A stretch of DNA of 50,007 nucleotides from an uncultured Gammaproteobacteria bacterium (GTDB lineage: Bacteria; Pseudomonadota; Gammaproteobacteria; PS1; Pseudothioglobaceae): positions 1 through 50,007 of the forward strand of contig CABWZI010000012.1 in NCBI GenBank assembly GCA_902509905.1, given 5' to 3'. Below, piece after piece: positions 26,315-35,004 of the stretch. Under the pieces are notes generated by a model. That model saw only the letters and a program-made list of their open reading frames with translations. It made no database searches and was not told the origin of the DNA. How positions within the stretch are numbered: position 1 is the stretch's first letter; each line of letters begins with the position of its first letter. Both the position numbers and the translations under genes were made by a program.

Positions 26315-28381
26315 TTACGCATCAAAATAATCAGTCTTTTCTTCATCTATCCATCGGTTGATTAAGGCATTTTGACTATCTAGGTTTGCCTCAAGCATCT
26401 TTGAAGAGTAATAACCAGCCTCTTTAATAAGGTAAGCGTCTCTGACAATATTTGCAATTTTCATAGAGGCTATACCAGTTTGTTGAGTCCCTAATATCTC
26501 TCCAGGGCCTCTAAGTTCTAGGTCTTTTTGAGCAATCATAAAGCCATCATTACTTTGCCTGAGGATATCAAGCCTCTCTCTAGCATTGCTACTAAGAGGT
26601 GATTGATACATGAGTATACAGATACTTTTCTCAGAGCCTCTTCCAACACGTCCTCTGAGCTGATGGAGCTGAGCTAAACCTAGGCGCTCAGCATTTTCAA
26701 CAATCATCAGACTTGCGTTAGGCACATTCACTCCAACCTCAATCACGGTTGTTGCAACTAGAAGGTTAATTAGACCATTTTCAAAGTCTTTCATAATGCT
26801 TTCTTTCTCTGGCTTTGTCAGCCTTCCATGAATCATAACGACTGTTAAATCCGAAAGATGATCTTTAAGGTAATTGAAGGTTTTTTCAGCTGATTCTGCT
26901 CTAAGAGCTTCTGACTCCTCAATAAGTGTACAAACCCAATAAATTTGACGACCCTCATCTGAGATTTTCCTAATCTTAGTTATTAGCTCGTCTCTTCTAG
27001 CATTATTTAATGCAATGGTTTCAACTTTCTGACGACCTGGAGGAAGCTCATCTATGACCGAGGTATCAAGGTCAGCATAGGCACTCATTGTTAATGATCT
27101 TGGTATTGGCGTTGCAGTCATGACGAGTTGGTGCGGGGTATTATTCGCTTTTTTTGTAAGGGATAGTCTTTGATGAACTCCAAACTTATGTTGCTCATCA
27201 ATAATAACAAGGGATAAATTTTTAAAGTGAACACTCTCTTGGAAAAGTGCATGAGTTCCAATCACAACTTTTGCTTGGCCACTTTCGACAAGACTCAGCT
27301 GCTCCTTTCTTTCCTGAGTATTTTGAGATCCCGAGAGGTAGGCAATTTGAATATTTAACGACTCAAGATAGTGAGTAAAGTTTTGAAGGTGTTGGCGAGC
27401 CAAAATTTCAGTAGGCGCCATAATTGCTGCCTGAAAGTTATTTTCAACAGCCTGAATGAGAGCAAAAACTGCAACAATAGTTTTTCCTGATCCAACATCT
27501 CCCTGGAGAAGTCTGAGCATTGGTTCTGAACTTGCTAAATCGTCATTTATTTGTTGAATACAAAGAGACTGTGCATTAGTTAACTTGAAATCAAGGGAGT
27601 TCAAAAGCTTATTACTCAAACTATTTTTAAGTATGAAGGCGTTAGTTTTTTTACCTTTTCGGGCTTTTTTGGTTTTCAACAAACTAAGTTGGTGAGTAGC
27701 AAGCTCTTCAATAATCAATCTTTGCTGAGATACATGTTTAAAGGATTCTATTGCTGATAAGTCTTCATCTTTTTCTGGATGATGCAGCAGCATTAATGAA
27801 CTTTTCAGGCTCGGCATCGATTGCTGGGTAATTTTTTCAAAGTAATCATCAAGCTGACTTATTTTTAATACCTCAAGAGAGTAATTAACCCATTGCTTCA
27901 TTTTGTTCTGACTGATGCCAGAACAAAGAGGGTAGATTGGAGTAAGTGTTGGTTCTAGAAGCGGACCCTGATTTTGGGTAATGATGCGATACTCAGGGTG
28001 ATGCATCTCAAGACCCTTGCGGCCAATCTTGATTTCTCCAAAGCACTGCATTGTTTCACCTCGGATTAGTGCTTGTTTTTGATACTGAGTAAAATGAAAA
28101 AAACGTAATAGGATTCTGTGGTTTTGGTTATCAGATAAATGGCACAGTAACTGCCTTTGTCTTGAGGGAATGACCTCAATTCTGTCAATAGTTGCTTCAA
28201 TCAAAATCTCATCATTAAGACTTGCATCTGATAGAGAAGTGATTGAAGTTTTGTCTTGATACCTAGATGGCAGGTGAAAAACTAAGTGCTCTAAAGTATG
28301 AATTCCTAGCTGATTTAACCTGTCAGAGGTTTTCTTCCCTAACCCTTTAATCGAGATGATTGGATCAGAGATTGAAGACAT
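26315..28381 (-). CDS. recG: ATP-dependent DNA helicase RecG
   Basis: RecG remodels stalled replication forks and Holliday junctions. An N-terminal wedge/OB domain (ISIKGLGKKTSDRLNQLGI, HLPSRYQD) is followed by the SF2 motor: QGDVGSGKTIVA, MAPTEILARQH, GTHALFQ, IIDEQHKFGVHQR, MTATPIPRSL, ATTVIEVGVNVPNA and QLRGRVGRG. The protein is full length (688 aa) and ends with the TRG-like region and C-terminal helix. It is downstream of the RidA-like gene by 4 bases, so the two share a transcript. Confidence 0.96.
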   Translation of the reverse strand: MSSISDPIISIKGLGKKTSDRLNQLGIHTLEHLVFHLPSRYQDKTSITSLSDASLNDEILIEATIDRIEVIPSRQRQLLCHLSDNQNHRILLRFFHFTQYQKQALIRGETMQCFGEIKIGRKGLEMHHPEYRIITQNQGPLLEPTLTPIYPLCSGISQNKMKQWVNYSLEVLKISQLDDYFEKITQQSMPSLKSSLMLLHHPEKDEDLSAIESFKHVSQQRLIIEELATHQLSLLKTKKARKGKKTNAFILKNSLSNKLLNSLDFKLTNAQSLCIQQINDDLASSEPMLRLLQGDVGSGKTIVAVFALIQAVENNFQAAIMAPTEILARQHLQNFTHYLESLNIQIAYLSGSQNTQERKEQLSLVESGQAKVVIGTHALFQESVHFKNLSLVIIDEQHKFGVHQRLSLTKKANNTPHQLVMTATPIPRSLTMSAYADLDTSVIDELPPGRQKVETIALNNARRDELITKIRKISDEGRQIYWVCTLIEESEALRAESAEKTFNYLKDHLSDLTVVMIHGRLTKPEKESIMKDFENGLINLLVATTVIEVGVNVPNASLMIVENAERLGLAQLHQLRGRVGRGSEKSICILMYQSPLSSNARERLDILRQSNDGFMIAQKDLELRGPGEILGTQQTGIASMKIANIVRDAYLIKEAGYYSSKMLEANLDSQNALINRWIDEEKTDYFDA

Positions 28382-28385
28382 AAAT

Positions 28386-28793
28386 TTAGAAGCTGTAAGA
28401 GTCCGAACTAATAACCATCACGCCATCCATTTCAACACCGACACCTTTAGGGAGTTCTTTCACTCCAATTGCAGCTCGTGCAGGGTAAGGTTCAGAGAAA
28501 TAAGTTTCCATAATCACATTCAAAGTAGCAAAGTTACTCAGATCTGTTAAAAAAATGTTCAACTTAACTATGTCACTTAAATTACCTTTTGAAGCTTCAC
28601 ATAGAGCCTTAAGATTTTTGAAAACTTGATGAATTTGTTCTTCAATGCCCCCTTCAACAATTTCCATTGTTTCTGGAATAAGAGGAATTTGTCCTGAAAG
28701 ATAGACCGTTGTTCCGCCGTTAACTGCAACTGCTTGTGAGTATATTCCTATGGCAGCAGGAGCTTTATCAGTTGAAATAATATGTTTTTTCAT
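28386..28793 (-). CDS. ridA: RidA family reactive enamine/imine deaminase
   Basis: RidA hydrolyses reactive 2-aminoacrylate-type intermediates from PLP enzymes. The 135-residue trimer subunit shows the start [14 protein letters not shown], the middle segment [12 protein letters not shown], and the active arginine in [20 protein letters not shown]. It is preceded by a 72-base spacer after the MFS gene and followed directly by recG. The paralogue TdcF cannot be ruled out, but the chemistry is shared. Confidence 0.9.
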   Translation of the reverse strand: MKKHIISTDKAPAAIGIYSQAVAVNGGTTVYLSGQIPLIPETMEIVEGGIEEQIHQVFKNLKALCEASKGNLSDIVKLNIFLTDLSNFATLNVIMETYFSEPYPARAAIGVKELPKGVGVEMDGVMVISSDSYSF

Positions 28794-28865
28794 AGGTTTA
28801 AATTATTGAAATAAATAAGTTTAATTATATTAGGGATTCATTTTTTAGAGAACTCTTTTTATCTA

Positions 28866-30038
28866 TTAGTTCACAGTGTATTTTATTTTCGAAATAAGAA
28901 GAACTGCAATAAATGATAAAGATAGAGCAAATAGAATTGAAGTGTTATAGTTATTGTTTTTCTCAAATAGCCATCCAGCAAGTGAAGGCGAGATCAGGCC
29001 AGCTGCTCCCCAGGCTGTAAAGACTCGCCCGTAGATTTTTGCTGATAGTTCACTACCTACAAAATGATTTACAAGTGTTGGGTAGATTGCTATTACAGCC
29101 CCATAAAGCGATGCAATAGTTACTAGTAAAACTAACAACAGATGAATATTTGTTATTGTTGAAAGACCGATAAGAGCTAAACAATTAGCAATTAATATAA
29201 TAAGAAGTGGGCGCTTGCATCCATATCGATCTACAAGCCAACCTGCATAGATTCCAGCAATTGCACTTCCAAGAGTCATCAGAGTAATAGCTGAAACCGC
29301 AGTTAGTGTTGAACCACCAAATGAAATGATCAAAGGAACTGCATGTCCAATTGCCATAAGTCCCGCAAAAACCCCTAAAAAATAACCAAACCAAAGCTGA
29401 CTAATCTTTAGGCTTTTTGATTGAATTTGATTGTCACCATTTAATTCATTTTTGATATTAACCTTAGAAACTTTATAACAAATAAGAGCAACCATTAATA
29501 TTAGTGTAAGAGTGACTAGACTAATAATATAGCCATTTTTAAATCCTAAATAACTGAATAAAAATGGATAAGCCATTGAAAATACTACTGCACCAAATGC
29601 ATAGGAGGCAGTTACAAGTCCAAGTGCATACCCAAGTTTATCTCTCTCGGTTATAGATGAAACGATAAAGAGTGAGAGGCCATAACCTAGACCACTGGAA
29701 AGACCAAAAAGAAAGCCATAGCCAATTACCCAGCCAAGCCAGCTCTGTAAACTTGAGAAAAAAAGACCAATTAAAGGTAATATTGCAATCAATGAAATTA
29801 GAAGATTGGGTGACAGTTTACGATAAAGAATATGACCAAAAAATACTGCTAAAGTAACATTAACCAGTGCAATAGAATAAACAAAACTTGACGCCATTCG
29901 GCCAACACTAGTTTGAATTTCAATGTTTTGAATGAGAGTGCTGAAGGCATGAATAGTGCCCATACAAAAAGTAATTAAAAGGCAGGCAATTAAGGCAAGG
30001 AGTCTTTCCCTAGTTAAATTTTTAGGCACTGAACTCAT
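28866..30038 (-). CDS. Major facilitator transporter, OFA/monocarboxylate-like
   Basis: This is an inner-membrane secondary carrier of 390 residues with 12 hydrophobic spans in two halves and a central hydrophilic loop near residues 195-210. The GFLFGLSSGLGYGLSL segment and GWLVDRYGCKRPLL (the MFS A-like motif in the second half) resemble oxalate/formate antiporter-type carriers. The substrate is unknown. It stands between the PotGFHI-like operon (48 bases upstream) and ridA, so it may be the last gene of that operon. Confidence 0.75.
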   Translation of the reverse strand: MSSVPKNLTRERLLALIACLLITFCMGTIHAFSTLIQNIEIQTSVGRMASSFVYSIALVNVTLAVFFGHILYRKLSPNLLISLIAILPLIGLFFSSLQSWLGWVIGYGFLFGLSSGLGYGLSLFIVSSITERDKLGYALGLVTASYAFGAVVFSMAYPFLFSYLGFKNGYIISLVTLTLILMVALICYKVSKVNIKNELNGDNQIQSKSLKISQLWFGYFLGVFAGLMAIGHAVPLIISFGGSTLTAVSAITLMTLGSAIAGIYAGWLVDRYGCKRPLLIILIANCLALIGLSTITNIHLLLVLLVTIASLYGAVIAIYPTLVNHFVGSELSAKIYGRVFTAWGAAGLISPSLAGWLFEKNNNYNTSILFALSLSFIAVLLISKIKYTVN

Positions 30039-30085
30039 TTAGAAACTATACATTAAAAATTAATTATTAATGTAAGTTAGATAAT

Positions 30086-30991
30086 TTAATGAGGAGTAAT
30101 ACCACGAATTTTTTCAGCTCTTCGACGAAGCATTTCAAGAGTTGTTAGGAGTAATATAGAGAATATTACTAGAATGGTTGCCGCAGCTAAAATTGTAGGG
30201 CTAATCTCATTGCGAATACCAGACCACATCTGTCTTGGGAGTGTGTATTGCTCTGGTCCACCAACAAAGAGAACTATAACGACCTCATCAAATGAGGTAA
30301 TGAAGGCAAAAAGAGCTCCTGAGATCACACCAGGTGCAATGAGAGGGGCTTGGATTTTTAAAAAATTCCTTAGAGGAGAGCCTCCCAAAGTTGCTCCAGC
30401 TCGAAGAAGGTTATTATCAAAGCCTGCCAGTGAGGCGGTCACTGTAATGACTACGAATGGTATCCCTAGAATTGTATGCGCAATGATTAATCCCGGAAGG
30501 GTGGCCACTAGATTAACTTTTGCGAAAAAGAAAAACATACCAGCCGCAGTAATAATAAGTGGAACAATCATCGGAGAGATCATTAGCGCCATGATCAAGC
30601 GATTAAAGGGCATATGACGATTTGATAAGCCAAGTGCTGCTAGAGTTCCTAGTACGCTTGCAAAGAAGGTTGCAAAGACTGCAATCAAAGCACTATTCTT
30701 AATACCTATCATCCACCTATCTGTACATACTGTCGATCCTGAATTAGTACTACAATCACCAACTAGTTCTTTGTACCATCTGAGTCCATAGCCATCAAAG
30801 TTAAAGGACCAAGTCTCAAAGCTAAAGATTTTCATCTCGGGCACAAATTGTAGGAAAACAGAATTTGTAAATGAAAGCGGGATTACAACAATGAGAGGAG
30901 CTACAAGGAAAAACAGCACTAGCCCACAAAATGTTCTGTAAGTATAGAACCAAAGCTTTTCTCGAGGAGTTGTATAGGAAGGAAATTTCAT
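30086..30991 (-). CDS. potI: ABC permease, PotI/PotC-like
   Basis: This is the second membrane subunit of the PotGFHI-like importer. It has six spans in 301 residues with the EAA loop RAGATLGGSPLRNFLKIQAPLIAPG near residue 205. A 45-residue periplasmic stretch after span 1 contains two cysteines (VGDCSTNSGSTVCTD). It begins 2 bases after the PotH-like gene ends. Family placement is with putrescine/spermidine permeases; the exact substrate is not proven by sequence. Confidence 0.85.
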   Translation of the reverse strand: MKFPSYTTPREKLWFYTYRTFCGLVLFFLVAPLIVVIPLSFTNSVFLQFVPEMKIFSFETWSFNFDGYGLRWYKELVGDCSTNSGSTVCTDRWMIGIKNSALIAVFATFFASVLGTLAALGLSNRHMPFNRLIMALMISPMIVPLIITAAGMFFFFAKVNLVATLPGLIIAHTILGIPFVVITVTASLAGFDNNLLRAGATLGGSPLRNFLKIQAPLIAPGVISGALFAFITSFDEVVIVLFVGGPEQYTLPRQMWSGIRNEISPTILAAATILVIFSILLLTTLEMLRRRAEKIRGITPH

Positions 30992-30993
30992 AG

Positions 30994-32388
30994 TTAGCCC
31001 ATCTTCAAGTTATCAATACCAATGAGTCGATCATAGGCCCAATAAAGAATTAAAACTGCAGCGAGAAGAATGGCCCCCATTGCTGCAGCAAGACCCCAGT
31101 TCAAGGTTTGTTGCATTTCACGTGCAACAAAGTTACCAATCATGAGGCCATCTTTACCTCCAACTAGCTCCGGAGTAATGTAGTAGCCAATGGCAACAAT
31201 AAACACCAATATACAACCTGCACCAATGCCTGGAACTGATTGGGGCATGTAGACGCGAATAAATGCTCTCGTTGGAGTTGCACCAAGGTTCTGAGCCGCT
31301 TTCATATAGCTAGGCGGTATACCTCTCATAACGCTATAGATTGGCAAGATCATAAATGGCAGTAGGACCTGCGTCATTACAATAATGGTACCTGTAAAGT
31401 TATACATCATAGGGATTCGATCTTCATCACTAAAGCAGAGATCAATGTTTGTTTCTCCAAAAAATGGAAGGTTGACCATTCCTTCAAAGCAAGGAAGAAT
31501 GCCAACCAAGGTGTCATTTACAACGCCGTTTTGTTGAAGCATTATCATCCAAGCAACAATTCTTACAAGGAGTGAAGTCCAGAAGGGCATCAAAACACAT
31601 ATCATCAGTAGGTTTGACGTTCGCATTGGAAGTGTTGCCAGTAAATAGGATACAGGGTAGGCCAGAATTAAACAGAAAATGGTTACCATTAAGCTGACCT
31701 GAAGCGTTCTCATCCAAATCGTTTTATAAATTTTTAAGTGCTCTTTTTTCTCAATAATATTTTTATTGGCGTCATACCTCAAGTCAACAGCATTGAGATA
31801 ATAACCCATGGTATAAGGGTCTTTCATCGCACCTAATGATTGCCAGAACTCAACCTTACCCCAGCGTTTATCCCTTTTAATCATTTTTTCCTTGTAAGGT
31901 GCTTCCCATTTATAAGGCTTAACTTCTTCTTTGGATTTTTTATCTACTGCGGTCGCTGATTTGACTGTTTTCAATAATAAGCTTCTCCATCCAGAGAACT
32001 CATAAGTCATCCTAGTACCAGCTTTACCGAGTAGATTTTTACCAATATTCTTTCCTCTACTATCTTCCATCTTATGAGTTACACGAATATCATTGATAAC
32101 CGCAGCAAACATTTCTTCATTAGGAATTTGAGATTTATCTTCCCATAATTCATACTGAACAAATGTTTCTGGAAGTACTATATTTATACTGGTGTCATCG
32201 ACGCTTCTAGACAGAAGCGAGCCTATTGGCGTGACAAACATAATTAATAAAAATAAGAGGGGCGCTAAAAGCAGAAGAAACGAGCGAATTTTAGTCCGGC
32301 GAAGTGATTTTTTTAGACTTTCTTTGAGCGGAACGCCATCATTAGTCAGAAGTTGACCTTTAGTATCTATGTTGGAAGTCGCACTCAT
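30994..32388 (-). CDS. potH: ABC permease, PotH/PotB-like, with an extra periplasmic segment
   Basis: This is the first membrane subunit of the importer. After span 1 (about residues 34-56) an unusual hydrophilic stretch of about 160 residues (62-222) faces the periplasm. Five more spans and the EAA loop AAQNLGATPTRAFIRVYMPQS follow. The total of 464 aa compares with about 300 for ordinary PotB/PotH. The extra part is rich in Lys/Asp/Glu and has no motif I recognise. Similar long permeases are known in some proteobacteria. The frame is intact throughout. Confidence 0.85.
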   Translation of the reverse strand: MSATSNIDTKGQLLTNDGVPLKESLKKSLRRTKIRSFLLLLAPLLFLLIMFVTPIGSLLSRSVDDTSINIVLPETFVQYELWEDKSQIPNEEMFAAVINDIRVTHKMEDSRGKNIGKNLLGKAGTRMTYEFSGWRSLLLKTVKSATAVDKKSKEEVKPYKWEAPYKEKMIKRDKRWGKVEFWQSLGAMKDPYTMGYYLNAVDLRYDANKNIIEKKEHLKIYKTIWMRTLQVSLMVTIFCLILAYPVSYLLATLPMRTSNLLMICVLMPFWTSLLVRIVAWMIMLQQNGVVNDTLVGILPCFEGMVNLPFFGETNIDLCFSDEDRIPMMYNFTGTIIVMTQVLLPFMILPIYSVMRGIPPSYMKAAQNLGATPTRAFIRVYMPQSVPGIGAGCILVFIVAIGYYITPELVGGKDGLMIGNFVAREMQQTLNWGLAAAMGAILLAAVLILYWAYDRLIGIDNLKMG

Positions 32389-32426
32389 ACAATATCAATA
32401 ATAACAACAGAAGGTTAGGAGTTAGA

Positions 32427-32486
32427 AACAGGTCGGTAGTGTTACCGACCTGTTTTTTAAACGAGTTTAATTTAATAAGCTCGTTT
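32427..32486 (-). promoter_or_regulatory. Two stem-loops between the binding-protein and permease genes
   Basis: A 12-bp perfect stem (32427-32438 with 32443-32454, four-base loop) and a second 7-bp stem (32459-32465 with 32480-32486) fill the 109-base gap. On the coding strand no T-run follows the strong stem, only TTTC. I read it as an RNA stability or partial termination element that keeps binding-protein mRNA abundant, not as a full terminator. Confidence 0.6.
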
Positions 32487-32497
32487 TAAATAGCAAA

Positions 32498-33583
32498 TTA
32501 TTGAGCCATCCAAGCAGCATAACGATCATTTACAGCTTGACCATTATCAGCCCACCAGTCTGGATCAGCTAAGATACCACCTTTCATGTGCTCCGCCGTA
32601 TTAGGCATGTGCTCCATAATGTTCACACCAGTGTTAAACCACGGCTCACCTGCTTCCATTACAGGAAGTGCAGATAGACGCATAGGACCATAGTTAATCC
32701 ACTTAGCTTGATCAGCTTGCGCCTGAGTGCTTGAAGCATGAACTAGGAAGTGAAGAGCTGCAGCTCTGTTTGGAGCTCCATTCATCAAAACTAACCATTC
32801 CTCTTCAAGAACTTGACCATCCCATACAGGAACGTAGTCTGCACCATCATTCAAGATAGCACCACCAACGCGACCGTTGTAAGCTAGTGACATTGAAACT
32901 TCACCAGAGTTAACTAGATCCAATGGCTTTGCACCTGATGACCAAAATACTACGTGATCTTTAATTGTATCAAGTTTGTCAAAAACCATATCTTGACCTT
33001 CTTGAGTACTCAAGACATCATAGATATCTGGAATAGCTACACCACTTGCATACAATGCCATCTCAACTATACCATTTCCCCATGTGTGAACACCGCGCTT
33101 TCCAGGGAACTTCTCTACATCAAAGAAGTCATGAATAGTTGAAGGTTGCTCACCTGAGAATGTATCAGCTTTATGGAATGGTACATATGACCACCATATT
33201 TGTGGAACTACACAATCGTTTGGAACTGGAACCATTGTATCTTCATCCATTGGTGTTCCATCAGGCGCAGGAAGGAAGATGCTACGATCTAACTCTTCAA
33301 AAAGTCCTTCATCACAACCCGTTCTAGCTTGAGATGGAAGCACGTCGACAATATCCCATACAACATTACCAGACTCTACTTGAGCGCGAACTTCACCTAG
33401 ACCACCATTGTAACTGATCAAATTAATATCTCCACTTGAGTAAGTGTCGATATAGGCTTTTTGTTGAGAGGCTGAGTAGCCACCACCCCAAGAAACCATT
33501 GTGACATCTGCTTGTGCAGCGCCAGCCAACATTGCTGTTGACATAGCACTTGCTACCAGAGTTTTTGTTATTACATTTTTCAT
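32498..33583 (-). CDS. potF: Periplasmic substrate-binding protein, PotD/PotF-like
   Basis: This protein captures substrate for the PotGFHI-like importer. The signal peptide runs to about residue 25 (AQA before DVTMVSWGG). The mature protein is a two-lobed binding protein of spermidine/putrescine type, with VTMVSWGGGYS at the start, GEVSMSLAYNGRVGG around the hinge and VLMNGAPNRAAALHFL later. Length 361 matches. A good AGGAGAAAT ribosome site precedes the start. Related proteins also bind other amines or amino-acid derivatives, so the ligand is uncertain. Confidence 0.86.
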   Translation of the reverse strand: MKNVITKTLVASAMSTAMLAGAAQADVTMVSWGGGYSASQQKAYIDTYSSGDINLISYNGGLGEVRAQVESGNVVWDIVDVLPSQARTGCDEGLFEELDRSIFLPAPDGTPMDEDTMVPVPNDCVVPQIWWSYVPFHKADTFSGEQPSTIHDFFDVEKFPGKRGVHTWGNGIVEMALYASGVAIPDIYDVLSTQEGQDMVFDKLDTIKDHVVFWSSGAKPLDLVNSGEVSMSLAYNGRVGGAILNDGADYVPVWDGQVLEEEWLVLMNGAPNRAAALHFLVHASSTQAQADQAKWINYGPMRLSALPVMEAGEPWFNTGVNIMEHMPNTAEHMKGGILADPDWWADNGQAVNDRYAAWMAQ

Positions 33584-33613
33584 TTATATTTCTCCTTAAA
33601 TTAAGTCTAGACT

Positions 33614-34702
33614 CTATCCATCAAGAGCTAGACAGTCCTCCGACATCCAACCGATATTTACTTCTTTGCCCTCTTTGAGACTGACATTACCAATTGAATT
33701 TGGAATTTTGACGATAAAATCGTCGTGTCCACACACGTTAAAGCGAGTGCGAATATGGTCGCCATGATAGATTAATTCTTCTACCTTGGCTGAATAAGTA
33801 TTTGGTGTTTTACCTTCTGAAGGTGAAACTATAATTCTCTCAGGTCTTAATGACAGCGTGGCTCTCTCACCAGCCTTATTGACATTAACCTTTGAGGCAA
33901 CAACTATATCACCCGAATCAGTTTTGACTGTTGCTTTGTCGCCGTCAATAGATTCTACAGTGCCCATGAGGCGATTATTCTCACCAATGAAGTTTGCAAC
34001 GAAAGCGTTCTCTGGTTTTTCATAGAGATTCTCTGGTGATGCGCACTGCTGAACAACCCCATCATCAAAAACCGCGATTCGGTTTGACATGGTAAGTGCT
34101 TCAGTTTGGTCATGAGTTACATACACGACCGTTAAGCCTAACTCTTCATGCAAATGTTTGATTTCATACTGCATTTGTTCTCTCAAGTTTTTGTCAAGTG
34201 CGCCCAAGGGCTCATCCATAAGAACAAGATCAGGATCGAATACTAAGGACCGTGCTACAGCTACCCTTTGCTGCTGACCACCTGATAACTGCATAGGGCG
34301 TCTGTTACCAAATTCTCCAAGCTGCACCATATCAAGCGCTCGATTAACCTTTGCCTCTCTCTCAGATTTGTCCATTTTTCGAACTTCTAAAGGAAAAGCT
34401 AAGTTCTCAGCGACCGTCATGTGAGGGAAGAGTGCATAATTCTGGAATACCATACCAATACCCCTCTTGTGAGGCGGCACATTATTGATTGGCTTATCCT
34501 TCAAATAGATTGTTCCATTTGTGGTTGGCTCAAATCCAGCAAGCATCATCAGGCATGTCGTCTTTCCAGAGCCAGACGGCCCAAGCATCGTAACAAATTC
34601 ACCCTTGGCAACATCTAGGTTGAAATCTTTGACAACTAGAACTTCACCATCATAACTTTTTTGAACATTTTCAAACTTTACTAACGGATTTGAATTACTC
34701 AT
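33614..34702 (-). CDS. potG: ABC importer ATPase, PotG/PotA-like
   Basis: This is the energy-coupling subunit, 362 aa. Walker A GPSGSGKTT, signature LSGGQQQRVAVARSL, Walker B LVLMDEPLGALD and H-loop YVTHDQTEA are followed by a TOBE domain (about residues 280-355) found in CUT1/polyamine/iron ATPases. It is the first gene of a four-gene operon (ATPase, binding protein, two permeases) on the minus strand. The promoter is probably at 34798-34826. Confidence 0.9.
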   Translation of the reverse strand: MSNSNPLVKFENVQKSYDGEVLVVKDFNLDVAKGEFVTMLGPSGSGKTTCLMMLAGFEPTTNGTIYLKDKPINNVPPHKRGIGMVFQNYALFPHMTVAENLAFPLEVRKMDKSEREAKVNRALDMVQLGEFGNRRPMQLSGGQQQRVAVARSLVFDPDLVLMDEPLGALDKNLREQMQYEIKHLHEELGLTVVYVTHDQTEALTMSNRIAVFDDGVVQQCASPENLYEKPENAFVANFIGENNRLMGTVESIDGDKATVKTDSGDIVVASKVNVNKAGERATLSLRPERIIVSPSEGKTPNTYSAKVEELIYHGDHIRTRFNVCGHDDFIVKIPNSIGNVSLKEGKEVNIGWMSEDCLALDG

Positions 34703-34797
34703 AAATAAACATTTTCAACAAAAAAAAATTCTTAGATGAAATTAATCATCTGTCTCTATTTAATTGAGGATTGAAATTACATCAAACTCAAAATATA

Positions 34798-34826
34798 AAT
34801 TTACTTTATTAAAAGCATTTTGTAAA
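34798..34826 (-). promoter_or_regulatory. Candidate promoter of the potGFHI-like operon
   Basis: On the minus strand TTTACA and TAAATT are 17 bases apart. The leader to the potG start would be about 90 bases. Confidence 0.45.
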
Positions 34827-34961
34827 GAAAAAAGTGAGTTTAATTCAACAAACTTCAAACTATTAAATCGGAATATACCATATTGATTAGAGTGAATGTT
34901 TCTAATATTGGAACAAATTTTGCTTAATTAATTTAAATAATAACCATGTTAATGAATTAAT

Positions 34962-34984
34962 AAAAAAGGGTGGATAAACCACCC
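34962..34984 (-). terminator. Rho-independent terminator of the purine permease
   Basis: On the minus strand GGGTGG-TTTAT-CCACCC is followed by six T, 20 bases after the permease stop. An A/T run on the other side makes it potentially bidirectional. Confidence 0.85.
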
Positions 34985-35004
34985 TTTTTCTTAAATGTGT
35001 CCAG

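Larger units (their letters stand above)
34703..35004. other. 302-base spacer between the PotGFHI-like operon and the purine permease
   Basis: This is the only gene-free stretch over 300 bases. It holds the terminator of the permease gene (34962-34984), a candidate promoter for potG (34798-34826) and, in the potG leader at 34734-34751, a 6-bp imperfect dyad (AGATGA-N6-TCATCT) that could bind a regulator or form a hairpin. I see no RNA gene and no open frame of note; the rest is plain AT-rich sequence. Confidence 0.6.

Noticed and set aside
30174-30617. 147-residue open frame on the plus strand, antisense to potI
   Set aside because: The minus-strand frame is a clear permease with conserved motifs; the plus frame has no family features and no ribosome site.
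32427-32454. Hairpin after potF as a full rho-independent terminator
   Set aside because: On the coding strand only three T then C follow the stem; the T-run is on the wrong strand, and potH-potI would otherwise lack a promoter.
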